This document shows positions 61,491-64,000 of a stretch of DNA of 64,000 nucleotides, one piece after another. Where the stretch lies: contig OZ257260.1 in assembly GCA_965279735.1 (NCBI GenBank), positions 3,906,001-3,970,000 of the forward strand, read 5' to 3'. The notes below the pieces were generated by a model. It worked only from the letters and a program-made list of their open reading frames with translations, ran no database searches and had not been told where the DNA came from. A program made the position numbers and the translations under genes. This DNA is from CAIUGU01 sp965279735 (GTDB lineage Bacteria; Pseudomonadota; Gammaproteobacteria; Steroidobacterales; Steroidobacteraceae). Numbering within the stretch: position 1 is the first letter of the stretch; every line of letters starts with the position of its first letter.

Positions 61491-64000
61491 ATGAGACGGG
61501 AATCCAATCTTCTGCTGGCCGCGGCCATTACGACTGTATTGTTGCCAGCTGCAGCCAGCGCCCAGGGCCTTGAGGAAATCGTTGTCACTGCGCAGCGTCG
61601 CGAGCAGAGCCTTCAGGACGTGCCCATCTCCGTGACGGCGGTCACCGGCGAGGCCTTCGCTGAAGCGGGATTCTCCGACGTCGAGGACATGGCAAGCTTC
61701 GTACCGAACCTCATCATGAGGGATGGCTTCGTGGGCCAGTCGATTGTCGTCCGCGGCATCGGCACTTCCACTCTCAACGAGGCTTTCGAACAGGCTGTCG
61801 CCACGTTTGCCGACGGCGTGTACTACGGACGCGACAATTTGAGCCAGAGTGCAGGCTTCGACCTCGAACGCGTTGAAGTCGTGCGTGGGCCCCAACCTAC
61901 CTTTGCCGGCCAGAGTGCGACCGCCGGGGCCATCAACATCATCACCCGCAAGCCGGGAGAAAAGTGGGATGGCTCCGCATCGGCAGGCTTCGGCAGCGAC
62001 GAGGAGAAGACCGTTGATGCTGCCGTGGGCGGGCCGGTAACGGATACCTTTGGCGTACGCGTTGCAGGCCGCTACTACGAGCTGGACGATGCGGGCTATC
62101 ACTCGGTCGTCGGCAACATTCCCCAGGGCGTGAAGGAAAACAAGGCAGCACGCCTGACCGCCGTATGGAAGCCGACAGACACCGTCGATGTGACCTTCAA
62201 GTACGAATACCAGAACGTCTGGCAACGGGGTACGCCGAATGAGTACACCGTTTGTGAGTTGCGGCCTTCATTGAGCACGGCGAACCAGGTGGTTGCCCCG
62301 GGCCTGCCTGCCCTGTGCGCCCTTGATGTAGCTGTCAACGGGATGAGTCTCGCGCTGGATGGCAGCCGTGCAACGGGCGGCACGCTCGATGCGCGCGCCG
62401 CCGTGGAAGCCCTGAATGCCGCGAGCGGTGCTGCACCCGGAAGCCCCAACTACTGGGGTTACAGCGCACCTGGTTTTCCGGGCGGCATCGAGAACATCGC
62501 GCGCAACCTGAACCAGGTGGACGAATACAACAAGAAGGAAGACCGTGACTTCCAGGCGGATATCTTTTCCGTAGCGCTCAACTGGAACGTCGGCAACCTG
62601 ACTCTGTCGACGAATACTTCTCTCGTCCAGTACGACAAGGAGGACTGGCTCGATCCGGACGACAGTTCATTTGCGGTCTTCAACGATCATCGCCTCGAGG
62701 ACTTCGAGCAATTCGGGCAGGAGGTCCGGCTGGCCTCCGGGACTGACCAGGTCTTCTCCTGGATGGTCGGTGCGTACTACCAACAGCACGACCTCAAATC
62801 GCGTATCGACGTTTATCTGCCCCGTGTGCTCATCGATCCGGCGCTCATTCCGGCGGGCCTGACCCCGCGTGCGACTGCCTTCGGCGGTACGCTGACGGAA
62901 GACTCGACCTGGATCAGCGGGTTTTTCGCGACCACATGGAATGTGACGGATAATTTCCGGATCAATCTGGGTGGGCGCTACCAGGACGCATCGAAGGACG
63001 GCAGGCTGCCTGCGGAAGTGGCCTACCTGCCCAGCAACTCCAACGTCTATGGGCCGTTCCAGCGCTTTCCGGACAACCGGGAAGCGAAGGGAACTGTATC
63101 CAACAGCGACTTCCTGCCTGAAGTGGGCGTCGAATTCAATGCCACTGACAACGTCATGCTGTATGCGAAATATGCAGAAGCATTCAAGAACGGCGGCTTC
63201 GTGATGTCGCCCCCGGTGGGTGGTGGTTTGCCATACGCCTTCACGTACGCCCCGGAGCGCGCGGAGGGCTTCGAGGTTGGCTACAAGGCCCGGCTGTTCG
63301 ACAACCGCATGGAGTTCAATGCCGCGGCGTACTACACGAAGTACACCGACCTGCAGGTGTCGATCTTCATCAGCTCCATCGGCCAGTTCATCACGACGAA
63401 TGCAGCCGAGGCCCATACGCAAGGCCTCGAATTCGACGGTCGCCTCGCCGTGACCAATGACTTCACCCTCGGGTTCTCGGGCGTCGTGGGTTCTGAAGCA
63501 CAGTACGACGTCTACGATGGCGCATCCTGCAATTCACTCGAAGCCAAGAGATGGGCAGCGGCACCGCCGCCCTGGCAGGCCGCCGATGCTTGCCGCGCCG
63601 ACCGGTCGGGAGTGGCTCTGCCCTACGCGCCGGAGTGGAGTGTCAGCCTGAATCCCGAGTACAGGCTTGATCTCAACCAGAAATACAGCTTGAAGCTGGG
63701 CGCCAACATGATGTTCTCGGACGGGTTCACCAATTGGGATGACGAGGATGACAGGGGGCCACCGGCATCGGGGACGTTGATCGGGGCTTTTGATCGGATC
63801 GATGCACGCGTCGCGCTGGTGCCTGCCGAAGGCAACTGGGAGTTTGCGCTGTACGGTCGCGACTTGACCGATACCAGACTGGTCGTCGGCAACGCGCCGG
63901 ACTTCCAGCACAAGTCCCTGGATCCCACGATCTACGATTCAGGCGGCATCGCGCGGGAGAGGGGGCGCCGCTACGGCGCACAGGTGACCTTCCGCTTCGG
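61491..64000 (+). CDS. TonB-dependent outer-membrane receptor, 3' end off the window
   Basis: An open frame of 836 complete codons starting at the ATG at 61491, after AAGGGGAG. It has a signal (LLLAAAITTVLLPAAASA), a TonB box-like EEIVVTAQRREQSLQDVPIS and a plug domain including VVRGPQPTFAGQSATAGAIN. The rest is a long beta-barrel with typical strands such as ISGFFATTWNVTDNFRINLG and YAPERAEGFEVGYKARLFD. The window ends two bases into the next codon, after QVTFRF, where such receptors normally stop, so only a few residues seem missing. The family here (no N-terminal STN domain) takes up siderophores, sugars or aromatic compounds. Substrate not determined. Confidence 0.92.
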   Translation, partial: MRRESNLLLAAAITTVLLPAAASAQGLEEIVVTAQRREQSLQDVPISVTAVTGEAFAEAGFSDVEDMASFVPNLIMRDGFVGQSIVVRGIGTSTLNEAFEQAVATFADGVYYGRDNLSQSAGFDLERVEVVRGPQPTFAGQSATAGAINIITRKPGEKWDGSASAGFGSDEEKTVDAAVGGPVTDTFGVRVAGRYYELDDAGYHSVVGNIPQGVKENKAARLTAVWKPTDTVDVTFKYEYQNVWQRGTPNEYTVCELRPSLSTANQVVAPGLPALCALDVAVNGMSLALDGSRATGGTLDARAAVEALNAASGAAPGSPNYWGYSAPGFPGGIENIARNLNQVDEYNKKEDRDFQADIFSVALNWNVGNLTLSTNTSLVQYDKEDWLDPDDSSFAVFNDHRLEDFEQFGQEVRLASGTDQVFSWMVGAYYQQHDLKSRIDVYLPRVLIDPALIPAGLTPRATAFGGTLTEDSTWISGFFATTWNVTDNFRINLGGRYQDASKDGRLPAEVAYLPSNSNVYGPFQRFPDNREAKGTVSNSDFLPEVGVEFNATDNVMLYAKYAEAFKNGGFVMSPPVGGGLPYAFTYAPERAEGFEVGYKARLFDNRMEFNAAAYYTKYTDLQVSIFISSIGQFITTNAAEAHTQGLEFDGRLAVTNDFTLGFSGVVGSEAQYDVYDGASCNSLEAKRWAAAPPPWQAADACRADRSGVALPYAPEWSVSLNPEYRLDLNQKYSLKLGANMMFSDGFTNWDDEDDRGPPASGTLIGAFDRIDARVALVPAEGNWEFALYGRDLTDTRLVVGNAPDFQHKSLDPTIYDSGGIARERGRRYGAQVTFRF

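Noticed and set aside
61476..63422. Leftward frames opposite the TonB receptor (for example 61476-62225 and 62667-63422)
   Set aside because: They mirror the receptor coding strand, lack signals or known motifs, and the receptor is clearly conserved.

Overview
The window is high-GC chromosomal DNA from a Gram-negative bacterium, most likely a gammaproteobacterium. Evidence for this includes a TonB-dependent receptor, KgtP-, YbaL-, YdcSTUV- and PuuABD-like proteins resembling enterobacterial and pseudomonad relatives, a CCA-encoding tRNA-Arg, and a GlyGly-CTERM (rhombosortase-type) tail on a large secreted protease. The mix of DUF3617, DUF6607-like, cyclase-family and TonB genes would fit Steroidobacteraceae or Nevskiales relatives, but I cannot prove the genus. 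No phage, integrase, CRISPR array or intact transposase gene was seen.

Layout. 0-7 kb: envelope and metabolic genes, mostly on the minus strand (DUF883, DUF748, a KgtP-type permease, an M20 amidohydrolase, a GST and an exported methyltransferase). 7.4-12.8 kb: an orphan Tdi1-like immunity protein, tRNA-Arg(TCG) with a terminator, a methyltransferase/MTHFR-like pair, small genes and an aldehyde dehydrogenase. 12.8-26.4 kb: a 1189-aa secreted metallopeptidase, an enoyl-CoA hydratase, an EF-hand protein, a Tat-exported aldo/keto reductase, a Rieske-flavodoxin fusion, a repeat protein, a YbaL-type antiporter and a REC-GAF-kinase. 26.7-32.2 kb: a ydcSTUV-patD-like polyamine uptake and aminobutyraldehyde oxidation operon. 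32.2-42.5 kb: tandem GDPD paralogues, a beta-propeller lipoprotein, a small MITE-like inverted-repeat element beside dps, a PAS kinase, YebC, NnrU, a diguanylate cyclase and fbp. 42.7-50 kb: a divergent polyamine catabolic locus (puuA-like and puuB leftward; puuD, puuA, spuC and a GST rightward). 50.2-58.5 kb: a tightly packed operon of transglutaminase/DUF2126, circularly permuted ATP-grasp/alpha-E, transglutaminase and a tandem ABC ATPase. 58.5-64 kb: an exported cyclase-family enzyme, an AraC regulator, a DoxX-like membrane protein and a TonB receptor running off the end.

How they work together. The two polyamine loci, about 10 kb apart, together encode uptake, a transamination route (SpuC then PatD to GABA) and most of the gamma-glutamylation route (PuuA, PuuB, PuuD). 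The 50-58 kb operon matches a widespread set long predicted to make or modify a peptide with unknown product. The last three genes may share control, because a roughly 62-bp module is duplicated upstream of both the doxX-like gene and the TonB receptor.

The observations most worth following are the duplicated regulatory module, the MITE-like element, the transglutaminase/ATP-grasp operon, the Arg-rich leader ORF overlapping the spuC start, the Rieske-flavodoxin fusion and the methyltransferase/MTHFR pair.
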